Assembly: GCA_016508695.1 (NCBI GenBank)
Contig: VNKQ01000010.1
Span: 310,001 to 374,000 of the forward strand
Length of the DNA: 64,000 bases
Source of the DNA: Hyphodiscus hymeniophilus
Lineage: Eukaryota; Ascomycota; Leotiomycetes; Helotiales; Hyphodiscaceae
Reading direction: 5' to 3'
The notes beneath the pieces are model-generated. The model was not told the origin of the DNA. It did not search any database and was given only the letters and a program-made list of their open reading frames with translations. The stretch's first letter is position 1. The number at the start of each line of letters is the position of its first letter. This document shows, piece after piece, positions 46,711 to 58,920 of the stretch. Both the position numbers and the translations under genes were made by a program.

Positions 46711-49700
46711 CTACATTATAATACACTCCCTCTCCGGGACCTGTTTGCCATTCTGGAGTACAGCTTCTTTCCCCTTACCCTTGTGCTTATGATGATGCTT
46801 ATGCTCATCTTTCTCCTTCTCCGCAACCTTCTTCTCCGATTTTTCCTGCTTTCTTCCTCTCTTGCTCGTCTTCCGCGTAGGTACTGTATCCGCTGGTGGC
46901 TTCAATGCAATTTCCTCAACAGAGATATGCCCAGGCTCGAGCCGATCGGTCGTTCCGTCAGTGGCTGGTACTGGGGGTACATCTTTGCTGAACGGGATTT
47001 CCATCTTGTTCAGCTGCTCCTTGCTGCGTGCCGTAAGCCGCGAGAATGTAGAGCTTAGTCGATTCTCTCCAGATGCACTTGTAGGCCTGCTCCTGCTTCC
47101 CTTTCTGAACCGTGATGCAGCCCGCGACAGTCTTTGCGCGGTACTCTCTTCACCCGGCGTGGCGGGAGCTGATGTGAAGTCAGGTGCTGACATACTGTGG
47201 GCGCTTCCGATACTGTTGTCTGTAAAAGCAATGCTCCTTCTTCTGTCATCGGATATGCTCATGCTATTCCTAGACCTCTCGATCTCGGACGAAAGTCTAA
47301 TGGACGGTGGACTAGATCGTGTTGTATCCTCTTTCGCACCATCAAAGTATCCTGGCTGACGCAGCTGTTGCTCCTCGTTTTGTTGACGAGCAAGAGCATG
47401 AAATGGGTCGAAATCCAGCTGAGGGGTGGATCCGGTGAATTGAATGTCAATGCCGGAATCGTAAGATGGGGGAGCGACCGCGTGGCCCACGTCAAGATCA
47501 GTTGTTGAAGCAGCTTGGGAAGAGACATCGAAGATGGGTTGAACTTGGTAAAATAATAGGTATGGAACCTTCTCCTTAAGCACTTCGGTAATATCCACAT
47601 GTTCGACTCGTGGATTCGCAAGATCATTATGAGTGATCCATCTATCCATCGGATAAATTGGAGGGAGGCTAGCGCTGCTCATTCTCCGCGCGGAAGCCGA
47701 GTCACCGTCCGAAACCGCTGCTGCACGAATGTATGAAAAGTAGTGACCTTGATGAACTGCATTACCTTCGTGACAGATAACAGACTGAAGGGAGAGCTTG
47801 AAGTTGCCTATTTGCGGCTCTTCTTCTTCCAATGTCTCATCCGGTGGCACAAAATGTGGGAATGAGATTTCCAGGGGAATGTCAATATACGTTGAATTTT
47901 TGCTGGCTTCTCCCTGGTTTGACATTGAGTACCGTTTCAAGCAGATACCCAAAACAGGTCGTGTCTTTGAGAAATGTGCCTCCAGACTTGAATTCCTAGG
48001 GATGGTATTCTTTGTATACCAAGCTGCACCTCCAATTAGTATCTCACGCTCAGGAGATGGAGATGGAATAGATAGTGGTATGTTCAAATGAAATGGTAAC
48101 GGACGTATTAAATTGAAGAATTGCCTGTGGAAAAGTCCGAGTCAGCAGTCACCCCAGGACTTGAATAAAGGGCCAAAGAGTCTATCGATTTCCCAGTTTG
48201 TTGGAGCAGAACTAGGCTTTCTTTGTAGTGGCTCACGAAGAAGGACATTTACTTACCAAGCGGGTACAAGCACTTCGTTTCGAACCGATTGCTTTCGAGT
48301 TGAAGTCGGTGTGCTAACCGCGCCAGAGTCAGTCATTGTAGTTCCCGAGTTTGTCTGCTCGTCATCAATAATTCTTCGACGTATAATGCTTTGGGTTCGA
48401 TTTCGGGTCTGCGGCGCGAGCGGCGAATTTGGTGGAGCAATCGAAATAGGTGTGCTAGGAGAAGATATCTCTGCAACTTCGACATGGATTGAATCCCCTT
48501 TCTCTGATTGAGTGGACCTGGTGGAAGATAGCGTATTCGACCGTTCGAGTTTTGCGGTCTGGGAACGCTCCATAAGTCGCTTGACCTCCACTCGGTTGTT
48601 GAAGTAATTCTCGAGGCATTCCTCCAAAGTAAGAGTACGCCCGTCTTCGGGTGTTGGTGGAATAGCGACATCGAGTAAGCGCTCGTAAACGCGTTTATGA
48701 TCATCCTTAGGATCCACAACTCCATCATGAAAGAGGTCCATTTTCAGCGTGAGCAGTGGTAGTTGAAGTTTTTCCGTAATGAAAGAGAAAGCTTCTGAGG
48801 TATCTTGCTGTTTCGCCATATCTTCTTCCCATCCACACTCAGCGAGTGCCTCTAGTATGTACGAGGTCTAGGAGAGAATTAGCTGATGTCGGCCATCTAA
48901 ATCGACATTGAGTTTGGGATGCTATGGTAGCTTTGCGTCGAAAGGAATTGAATCAACAGGAGTCCAAGAGAGTAGCAACATACCACATCGGTTTCTATGA
49001 GCATCCCGGATCTTAGCATGTTGACCCACAGCCGGAGCAGTGTAGATAGGCGTCTTCGAGGCTCATCGTCGTAGATGGTATATAGAATAGGTTCGAACGA
49101 CGGGAGCTGTGCAAACATCGAAAATAGAAGAGAATCCAGCCAGCAGGTGACACCTTCATTGTTCACGGCACCCATCATATCAACCTCGGAGTCGTACTTT
49201 TTAATCACACCCTCCACTGATTCCTGAAATAATCTGACCAGCTCCAAAGCCTTGACAATATCTCCATTAGCATGCTTGGAAAAGAGGCCATATTGAAGTT
49301 GCTGGTCATTGATATCCGTATAGCCTTCCTTCGTCAACTGCTCCCTCATCATTTGTATCTGTATCCCATAAGCAACAAGACAAGGTGTTCGAGAGAGTGC
49401 AGCGCACCTTATCATCCTGATCCTTGTCTAGCCTTCTCTCGGGATCGAATTTGAAGAAGCCATTTATGGGGTTGGTAAAAGGTCGGGTCTGCAGGAGTAA
49501 ACCAGATTGACTGTTAGTGCTCGTTGTAACGGTTGCCGAAAAGTCAGAAGGTTGAATCGAAGGGTGGGCTTTCCCATAATGTTTTGGAAAGACAGTGGAC
49601 AGTTGGGAAATTGATTGATTTAGAACAGACTTCGTGGATATGAGTGAAACAGTAGGAAATGGGTGACTGAGCACGCTACCTTTTTGTCAGAACTTTTATC

Positions 49701-49799
49701 GTCAGACTGATGTACAGATTTGTCTCTGGACTTCTGCCGCTTATGCGAATGACCATCCTTCTCTCTTCTGCTGAGCAGGCGGTTCATGGTGTGATTCAT
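46711..49799 (-). CDS. Ubiquitin-specific protease homologue with a C-terminal CaaX box
   Basis: USPs remove ubiquitin from proteins. Exons 49799-49680, 49629-49408, 49358-48984, 48867-48257 and 48124-46711 give 913 residues with consistent phases. The N-terminus is basic and charged. A UBA-like segment follows (LTKEGYTDINDQQLQYGLFS). The Cys box is NEGVTCWLDSLLFSMF, a variant of the usual NxGNTCYxNS that keeps the Cys. KQQDTSEAFSFITEKL matches the QQDxxE motif. The His box is HEGNAVHQGHYFSYIRA, and WITHNDLANPRVEHVD supplies the downstream part. A Ser-rich region and a Lys/His-rich stretch follow, and the chain ends CIIM, a farnesylation-type CaaX motif, suggesting membrane anchoring. The first Met of the cluster MNHTMNRLLSRR was chosen as the start; the open frame goes further upstream, but that sequence looks like leader. 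Substrate unknown. Confidence 0.87.
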
Positions 49800-50231
49800 G
49801 GTTTCTTCGAATGCTGAGCAAGAGTATTGACTTCGAGATGTTGCTTCGTGTGTTTGCAGAGGTAAGGTCTTACGTGTTGTAGACTGTGTCTCGGCGGTGG
49901 TTGAAAGAGGCCTTGGTGAGCTCGCCGAAGCTCTCCAGCACTTATCAGCGTTGCCTGGATTTTCGCAAAAAACCCATTGCCTTGACAGAATCTCGTGATG
50001 TGTTGCGAAAGCGCTGCGCATGTATCTCTCGGTTGTGCAACTTGTAAAGTCGGTGCCTTGGTGGGGTAGATGCTTTTGTGGTTGTCGTTGCGTAGGATTT
50101 GAGGAGCTTCCGGACCCCTGACCATGCTGAGTCGATGCCCACCAATGACGAGCTGCTGCCTGGTTATATTTTTGCTGCCTCACCAAACACAGAAGAAAAT
50201 AGGAGGACAAGACAGCATCAACACCAACGCC
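49800..50231. promoter_or_regulatory. Divergent promoter between the USP gene and uL5m
   Basis: Only 432 bp separate the two start codons, so the genes share a bidirectional promoter region. The minus strand stays open through most of it (49620-50210), but the predicted peptide has low similarity to any family and is probably leader. Confidence 0.5.
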
Positions 50232-51408
50232 ATGTCATTGCGCGAACTGTCCTCAATATTTTACCGCCTCTCAAGAAGAGCTGTACGGCCTTCAGCAACA
50301 ATAAGCCAGAACTGTCGTCGCTATGCCTCGACTGAAGCTTCTAGAGCCTCCCCAACACAAGAGGTCTCTGAGGATCTACAAGAACTGGAATCAGTTTCGT
50401 CTTACTACCCAATTAGCAATCCCAACGAAGATATCAAGGCATATGACCCAGTGAAGAGAGTGCAGGGAAGAAGGAGGCAGCTCCCGCCATCGCGGTATGT
50501 CAATTGGACTACGCATATTTCAGACACTAATATAAGTCCTCCAGATACCAGTTCAGATCTCCGAGATACTACAGAGGACCTCTTCATCCCCATCAACCTC
50601 CGCCACCGTCCGATCCCTCATCTCGTCTTTTCGTCCCTGGACCATTTTCCCATACCCGCCTTGAACAAACTTACCAGTCAACCATAGCTCCCGATCTCAT
50701 GGCCATGACCTACGTTCACACGCCGCCAGGAACTGTGAAAGCCGAGAAAGGCGATCGATTACGTTCATGGGACGGATCTTCCCCATATCACAAGGGGAGA
50801 CCTAAGCGGGGTCCCCGCGGACCTGGAGAGGTATTGCGAGTTATGGAGAAGGATATCAACTTTAGGAACATCCCGAAAATCGAGTCAGTGGTAGTGCATA
50901 GCATGGTGAAGGGTGCACTTGATGACTCGGCGCATCTCCATGTTGCGGGAATCATGCTGCAGGCGGTTACTGGAGTCAGGCCTGTCGTTCACAGGGCAAA
51001 GCACAGTGAGGCTCAATTTGGTATCCGGATTTCGCAGCCGTGTTCGTTGACCTGTACGATGCGTGGTAACCAAGCCCTGGATTTTGTGGATAAGTGCATC
51101 AATCTTGTCATGCCCAGGATCAAGGATTGGCCGGGGGTCAAAGGTACCACCGGTGATGGTGCTGGAAATATTAGTTTTGGCTTCAACCGAGAGGGAGCTA
51201 TCCTGTTCCCTGAGGTCGAAGTCAACTACGATGTTTGTCAAGAGCAAACCCGGCTGTTTATCTTCCTGCTAATTTTACTTAGATGTACCCTCCCAAGATG
51301 ATACCCGGATTTCACGTCACAATCCGAACTTCAGCAACCTCAGACCGACATGCCCGCCTCCTCCTCACTGCCTTGGGTGTTCCGTTTTACGGAAAACTTG
51401 TAGATTGA
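50232..51408 (+). CDS. MRPL7: Mitochondrial large-subunit ribosomal protein uL5m
   Basis: uL5 sits in the central protuberance of the large subunit and contacts 5S-like regions and tRNA; this is the mitochondrial form (yeast Mrpl7). Exons 50232-50494, 50545-51232 and 51283-51408 give 358 residues. The N-terminus (MSLRELSSIFYRLSRRAVRP, rich in R and S, no acids at first) is a mitochondrial targeting sequence. The uL5 core includes FRNIPKIESVVVHSMVKGAL, LQAVTGVRPVVHRAKHSEAQ, FGIRISQPCSLTCTMRGNQA and ISFGFNREGAILFPEVEVNY. The last exon gives YPPKMIPGFHVTIRTSATSD and LLLTALGVPFYGK. The second intron uses a GTTTGT donor. It is transcribed away from the USP gene. Confidence 0.93.
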
Positions 51409-52220
51409 AGCAGAGACCGGATTGAAATTTGTATATCAATGTATACTAGCAACTAGGCTGTAGTTTAATCAATGTACACAGTCTGTACTCTTAAATACGT
51501 TCAACCACTTTTTCATTCCCAACTACCAGTTTCAACTTCTCCCACCCCGTCACTTCACCCACATCCTTAAAGGGCCACCAACCGAGAATCATCACCTCAT
51601 GCTCTTGGCCTTTATGTCGATTCCCTATAAAAATTCGAGGCCCAAATGGACGTATATCCATACACTGAAGCGGATCACTGATTTGACATGGAATACGAGT
51701 CCGGGGAAGTACATTTACAGACGCGTATTAATATTGCCTCTGAGTCCGATCCTCACACACTTTTGGAATAGGGACGGCAGATCACGACTCATGAGATGGA
51801 GATAGGAAATTCGAGAATCGGATCCTTCTGAAACTGCACATTGGGTCTTCAATACGGATCGCATTTCATCCTCGCATATCCGGCTTTCGAAGATGGGTAC
51901 CTTTGCTTCATCTTTCCAACTCTGGATGCTTTGGGATGCATGACGTGGGTGAGGGGATGGCGATGATGATCTTTAGAAAGTGCGGAAAGGGGTTGATGAG
52001 TGCGTTATACATACTCAGTACAGGTAGATGGGTGGCGGTCCAGAATGAAGTTGTTCAGAATAGTTATATTCCACGACTCAATTCATAGAGTTCTCTTGTG
52101 CAGTTTTAATCGATGCATATCCGAATAAGTTGAGGACTCTAAAGTAGGCAGAGACGGAAATAAATCCTCTCATCGTCATAGTTTTACCCTTTACGTTTGT
52201 CATTTCGTATTCCGCACCCA
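51409..52220. other. Convergent intergenic region
   Basis: No gene supported between uL5m and the dehydrogenase. Open frames at 51599-52088 are short and featureless. Confidence 0.5.
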
Positions 52221-53298
52221 TCACATATCTTTTGCGTACTCCGCTCTCTGCTTTTCCATAGCTCCGATGAACATAGGTGTAAGGATAAACTCAGGCAAAA
52301 GATCAACGATTCCCCTCAGGATCCCCTGGCTCCAATACCCATTCACCACAGCCTGTCCACAGCCAACTCTGTCCAGCACAGCTTTAGCATAGACCTTCGA
52401 ATCCGGCATGATCAGAGTCGCTGGCCTGCTGTTATGAGAACATCCCGTGACTGGGAGCAATCAGCAAAAGGTTCCCTCGAGCTCAGGATTAACAGTATAA
52501 GGGTATAGTATCGACCGTGCGCCTATTGCAGAATGACTCGCACGGAAAGAAACCAAACTCACCCTCTCCCGTCACAATCCCAAGCACCTCGACATCCCTC
52601 CCCTCAGCCTTCATCTCCCTCGCCAAGCCCCTCCCCCACGCCATCAAGAACGCCTTGCTCCCGGAGTACATGCTCAGCCACGGACTTCCGTATACGGCCA
52701 TCGAGCCCATCGTCAAGACGAGACTCGGTTGATTCTTTAGCAACGCCGGCAACAACGCGGCCGTCAACTGCGTCGAGAAGCCGACGTTCATCGCGAGCAT
52801 CTCATCATTGTCCTTCGTCGTAGTCAGATCGAATGACTTGTATCTAGGTACCATAGACGAAGGCGGACCGCCGACATTATTGATTAGTATTTTCAGCTTG
52901 ATATCGGAGAGTTCTCTCACGATGTCGGAGATCTGAGTGGCGGAGGAAGAACCCGTTGATACGGCGTCCGCTACGACGGTTCGGAACTTGAGGGCTGGGA
53001 ACTCGGTACTCAAATCTTGCATTGATGAATTGAGTTTCGAGCGATTGCGGCCGTGAAGAACGACGTTGAAGCCGCGGAAAGCAAGTTCTCGAGCTAGGGC
53101 CCGACCGATACCTTCAGTGGCTCCAGTGACCAGTGCCCAGGAGTCGGGTTGGAGGTAGCGAGGAAGAGAGGAGGGGCGGGTGTAGATGTAGATGAAGTTT
53201 ATGACTCCTTTGGCAAATAGGAGGATGGATATGAGGCCGATTATGGTGGGGATGTTGAGCAACATTCTGGTGATGGTTGTCGGTTGAGACAGTTTCAA
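52221..53298 (-). CDS. Membrane-anchored short-chain dehydrogenase (17-beta-HSD12/ketoacyl-CoA reductase-like)
   Basis: This is an NAD(P)H-dependent oxidoreductase. Exons 53298-52563 and 52450-52221 give 321 residues; the GTGAGT donor and CTCCCAG acceptor keep phase. A hydrophobic N-terminal helix (IPTIIGLISILLFAKGVINF) anchors it, probably in the ER. The Rossmann motif is TGATEGIG, followed by FNVVLHGRNRSKL; NNVGG replaces the usual NNAG. The catalytic Ser lies in LTMGSMAVYG and the Tyr-Lys pair in YSGSKAFLMAWGRGLA. A C-terminal part (FILTPMFIGAMEKQRAEYAK) resembles HSD17B3/12 and yeast Ifa38. It may be the fatty-acid-elongation ketoreductase or a paralog acting on sterols or lipids; sequence alone does not decide. 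Confidence 0.85.
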
Positions 53299-56200
53299 CC
53301 AACGATTCTAAATGACAGAGATGTGCGGCTCAGATTTGTGGAGTGTGGAATTGAGCAAAGACGTGATAGCACTGAGTTGCAATGAGGCTGTTGATATCAG
53401 AATCGAAGTCCAGTATTGCTTAGTAAGCGTGCGATTACCATCCAGCAGCAGTCATTTTCCATTACTATTTCCTTAAGTTGAGTACATACAGAGACATTGG
53501 TTCTTCATTTCGTATAGAAAGGTAAGGGACCTCTGCCTAGGTATGTTTTCTGTTCCCTGACACTAATATACTACATCCAAGACACAAGACCCTCGGGATT
53601 CCCGACACAGATCCAGTTGCTAAAGGCAAAGCCTCTAAACCATTCACCTCATGAGGCCCAAAACTCGAAAGGCATATTCAAAGCCACCAAAGAGCGCCGG
53701 CCCAGGTCCGCAGCTTGTCCTGTTTAGATTACAGCCATGCGAAGCGGGCTCCAGCAGCATGCAATCCATCGACGCAGCCACCAAATCTTTAAACTACTTC
53801 CTCTTTGCATACTAAGGTCTCTGAGCCTTGTCATTCGCTTCGCCCAGATGTAGATTCGTTTCATGGATTGGTTGTTTCCAAACCAAACACGAACAAGGAG
53901 GTGCCGACAAGGCAGCATCCTTGGAAATATAGAGCGAAATCGATGTCGAGCCGTAGTTATACCACGATTGTTTCGTAGTTATTGTTCGATAGTAGTCCAG
54001 ATCAGTGACTCATTGTAGCCATCAGCGTTGGAGTATTGACGTGTAGGGTCGCTTTATTCGAAGATGCGGAAATCAGATAGCGTATACCTAATGGAAGAGC
54101 AGTGAAGTGATGCTGCGGTTATGCTGTCATCCTTCTGGAGGCGGTCCACTGGTATATGTGCCTAAAGCACTGGGATTTGGTTCATGAATTTGAGGAATAA
54201 CAATCATCGTTTTCGAGCTAAAATCGAACTTAAATTCAGGTCAGTGGATGTGGTATGTACGCATGTAGTATGATCAGTTTGGGGGTTGATGAAGAGTTCA
54301 GTATATGAACGAGCACTCTTAACAGAAACTCCTCTCATAACCAATTCTGATTTAATTGAACTCTTAGGCATTCCGACCTTGAGACGGGCCGTATACTTCG
54401 CTATTCCCGGTAGTCTCAAAAAGCCACTGCAGGGGAGACTTTACTGAGCGGAAGATACAAACGCAAGTGGGATGTGGAAGGACTTGCGAATAGGTGGTAT
54501 TTCTTATGAAACTATCAACTCAAAAGTTACAAGCTGGCCTTACCGACATGTACCGAGGATCAGGTATCGATTAACTCTCAAGTAAGTAAGGGTTCGAAAG
54601 GCAGAGAAAAAGAAGCTAGAGTCACGTGATTCGGTCACAGACGAGGAGGACTGAACTCTCAGAGTACTTTCCTTCCAGAGCACACAAAGATCCAGTCTTG
54701 TGGGTCATACCGACGGACCTCCAATGAATCCACTCCAGTGGTAGGCCCAGCTTAGCCATCTGGGTGGGTATTCTGACTTCCATCCGCAAATGAAATCCAA
54801 ATCCGCGTAAGGACTCAGGTACGAACACGTAGTTCGATCAGAATGGCTGATCCAACTGACCCAAAGGAAAGAGAGAGGGACTATCCGCTTCTTAACCCGC
54901 GCGGTATGCAGGGACTGGGTTAAGCCAGTGTAATGCATGGGGCCACTTCTACACTCCAATGGACCTAATCACCTTGCAAGCTCACTTAAACCGATCACAT
55001 TGCCCGGTACCTGGGTACAACGTTGTGATTTTCGTCTACCGACATGATCGTGAGCGATCGGAAGAAAAACAGGTTCGTGGGTTCCGAAGGCGTACTAACT
55101 CGGAGGTTTTCGTTGTTGGAACTCGTAAAACTACTTCCGGGATATTGGGAAGAGGATGAGAGAGATCAAGACACGTGATGAGGTAACTTGTCTGGCACAT
55201 GCTTCATGCATGACCAGGAAGCCTGCATTGGGGCTGGTCACGCAGGAGTGAACGAAAAGACATTGCAAAGCATCCAAGCCACAGTTTAAAGGCGTGCTGC
55301 AGAAGCTTGGGAGACAGAGTGGGAGATGGAGCGAGAGGCCTAATGCTGACATCAGAAAACTGACCTGTCAACAGTAATGTCAGTACAGTAGCGAGAAGAA
55401 GCGGGAGTTTGTGATAGTAATGCTGCAGAGTGCTTCCTCAAGGATTGAAACTTTGTGGTACTGCACAGTAGGCAGTTTCGGTAGCCGGGCGACTTTGTAG
55501 ATCGCTCGTTATGCAAATACCTTGGAAGGGCCGGGATGGAGAGGTGCCCAATGAAAACTCCACAGGTGGTGGTGGTGACTGGCATTGCGAATTCAACGTT
55601 ATACTTCTGGTTTGTATGGATTGGGAATTGAAGAGGGTGTAGGGGTGGCGAGAAGTTGTGTGCGTTTCGACATCCTGATTCCTGTGTGAGTCCTGACAAG
55701 GGGGGGTTAGGGGCATTCTCCCGGCTAAGCTCGTGTGAGATTCCTCAGGCTGACACGCTTGAGAGGTGGGAAGGGTTGCTTGTCATGGATGGAAAACGCC
55801 TCGAACGGTGCTTTAAATGTGGTTCAAATCAGGAGATTTTGCCTCTATCGTCACTTCGTCATGTTTTCTTTGTCGCTACCTCCGTAGAGTGGATCATTCG
55901 AACTCTTACCTCGAATACCCCGCACCCACATTGAGGGGTTGTTTAGTCTCGAAATAGTATCCGTCCCACCAGGCCAATCCTACGGGAGAAAACTGCCCTT
56001 ATGTCGTCACGAATGTTTAATCGCGCGCATATGATGAGAGTTTGTTGCTGTTGATCCTTACCGAACAATTGGTTGCAGGTTGGAACTTGAATGTTCCGGC
56101 CGCTTTCGTACGCCCAAGGGAACATGCATACAGCATCATTTGGCAACCCTGGTCTTGTAGATCGTAAGATCTTGTTCGATATTTCTTGGATTGAGAGGCT

Positions 56201-58920
56201 TGCTTATTGATTGACGACTCGGCAACCCATGGCTTCTCTCCTGTCGCACCTTCTGCCGTGTGACGGTGTTATGGGAGGGTGTGCATGCTGTTGTGATGGT
56301 GTTTGAGTGAAATCTCGATCCTTTTGCCTCTTGTGCATGAAGGCAAGCTTCACTGCATCCAGCTTGTAACGTGGTTCTCCGAGCTGTGCGACTTGGCTAT
56401 GTAGGAACCTCTAGCAGTGCCACTCGACTGTAAGTGTAAGCTGTGCCCTCAACGGGCACAGCCCTTGCACAGCAAGTTCTCTGTCAGCTGCAAATGACGG
56501 GTATCTGCATTTCGAGGCTTTTTTCTCTTGGTCAGAACTCGCTGAGAAGAAAGAAGCTGGGTGTTCGCCTAGGGCCTGATCGATTGTGCTCGGCGGCTCT
56601 GCTGGTCTGGCTAGATTTGGGTCTGGAAGCAATCAATGATTGTGTGTGATTTCGAGATGATCACCACTCCAGTTCCACTTCCCCCGCTTAGTCGAGCCAT
56701 TGAGTACATAACTACCATAGAATGTAAAAATCGGCTCTGTAGTGGCTTTGTTCGAGGATGTGGTACGGGCTCGGCAACTGGTCGATTATGGAGCTTACCA
56801 CAGGGGGCTGGTCACGAGCCCGACAGGAAGCGCTAATGCTGTCAGGACAGTGGAGTCCGCGGCTGGACATAGGGCCATCTGTTGGCTATGGTCGGAGGCC
56901 TGCTACCCTGCCCTGCCTGGTTGAGCTCTCGATCCTAGCTAGTCGTGGCTGGCTCGTGGTCAAACTCGTTATTCATCCATCATGTAATGGTTCGAGCCAA
57001 AGAGTCATGTAGTACGCAAAGCATCAGGGAAGATTGGTAAGTTAGTAGGGATGTCAGTAGGCAAGATGCGGGTTGTGGTTACTTGTGACCGGGCTGGGAT
57101 GCGATGAGCGGGAAGAAAAGGGGTTGGATGTTGGGCTACAGTGAAACGCAAGGAATACGTACCAAATATAGAAGGCTGAGAGTTTGTTCCACTGCTCTGG
57201 TAGCAGTCCTGATTCGCCTGCATAAATCGGAGCATGGAGCGTTTTTTCTGTGAAGGCAACCTTGGATTCTTAGTCGGAAGGGGAACAGTGGAAGTCTTCC
57301 GGCGGCGCCGGCGCAGCTTGCGAGGCACTTGCTTGCTTTGTCGTGCAAGAGGTACTCGTACCCAGGCATTATTACCTAGTACCCAGAGGGTTCTAGCATC
57401 AGAATGCGTCTGGTGGAGTGTTTCTATTTACTTCGGCTCCTTCTAACAGCACGGAACAGCTCACGAGCCTTGAAGTGGTTTCCATCACCCGACTGGTGAC
57501 TGGGAGCCTGGTAGGGAGGACCATATGCAGACCAGATAGAGTATTGAACGACGGCGTCAGCGTCAGCGGCAGCGGCGACATTGAATTGGCCTGTGCTTTA
57601 CTAAGGACATGAGCCTCTTCTCGCTCGGTCGGGCACTTCAATATTGGACTTCAAAATTGGCCGTGATCCCCCCTGTCGTCCTATGGGCCACGAGGCAGAT
57701 CTGAGACATCTTCCTCCGTCCTACCTCGACGACTCGCGAAGGGATGTCAAGTACGGAGTACGAACGATGCTTTCCTGGTGGCCAGGATACTGGAACTCAA
57801 GAACGGGCACAGCACTCAGATACCGCAAGTGCCCTTGCACTGCACGACGTGCAACACCAACCGTTGAATATCAGTGGTAGGCCGTCGTCGTGCAGGAACG
57901 TGATGTCTCGTTACGAAGGTAGATGTGGCCGGCATTGCCAGGAAGGGGACAGATGTTGATGATCTGATCTTTCGAGGCCACTCACTACATGGCCAGACAT
58001 ACAGAGGAATACTGACGATAGGAAAACATACTTGATAGCGACAGAGCAACATAACAGCACCTCTTCAACACTTTGCTACATGATGCCGTCCTCGCTCGAT
58101 CGAAAGTGGCCCAGTAAATGGCCATCCATCGTAGGTACCTGATTGCATCCAACTGTATCATGGATGCACACTCAGCCAGATATGGTAATCAGCTTTACTG
58201 TAGCTGTTTGCAGCTTCAGCTTCGGTCATGATCTGTGGGCCATCCAATGGCCGAGTGGGTTCCAGGACGATCTCGAATTGCATGCTGCTGCGATACGCTT
58301 ATGCATTTGACTCCTTTTTGGGACGCTTTGAGTTGCAGTGTTGGCTTTCAAAGGAGGGTCCCATGACAGCAGCCTACCTATGCTTTCAAGCTCCACTGCG
58401 CACGCACGCGCACAGGAGAGAGAGGATGGGCGAAGCAAGAGAAAGCAGAGAAAGACGGCTCATAATCTATGTATATGTATATAAATAAGAAGTCTAATTG
58501 TAATGTTAGAAGTGCAGAATCCATCGTCACCATTTCGAGCAAGAAAAGAAAATTAACGTGGGTAGTTAGTCAATCAGCCAGTTCAGTCAGTCGTCTCTAA
58601 GCTCTCGAATCATCATTATTGATCGATGTTCCTCCGGATTCACCAGCCTACTGTACCTATTTACTAGCTACCACATCATCCATCCACTCAATCCACCCTT
58701 TTCCCTCCCCGCCCTGACATACATCCACTGTACAGCATCTCTTGCCCTGCTTGCTCCACCAGCCATTTGGGCCCCTCGAGTGCCACAGAGAATTCTCCAG
58801 TTCGGGAAGACAAAATCGTTGTTGTTTACTCCCACTTTTTCTTCATATGGTACCATACCGTTCCATATCAAACCACATCCAGCCAGGCCCAAGGTCTAGA
58901 GGAAATCCATTGTCAACTTC
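53299..58920. other. Gene-free stretch, about 5.6 kb
   Basis: No supportable coding gene, tRNA or transposon was found. Many short frames on both strands (for example 54622-54959, 55352-55716, 57005-57369) lack motifs and splice structure. Its right part may be distal promoter for GSK3. Confidence 0.45.

Noticed and set aside
49800..50210. N-terminal extension of the USP protein through the open frame to 50210
   Set aside because: Composition is unlike the rest of the protein and it would overlap most of the uL5m promoter; the MNHTMNRLLSRR start is more plausible.
54622..57369. Short frames in the gene-free stretch that might be exons
   Set aside because: No pair could be joined by consistent splice sites into a protein with recognisable features.
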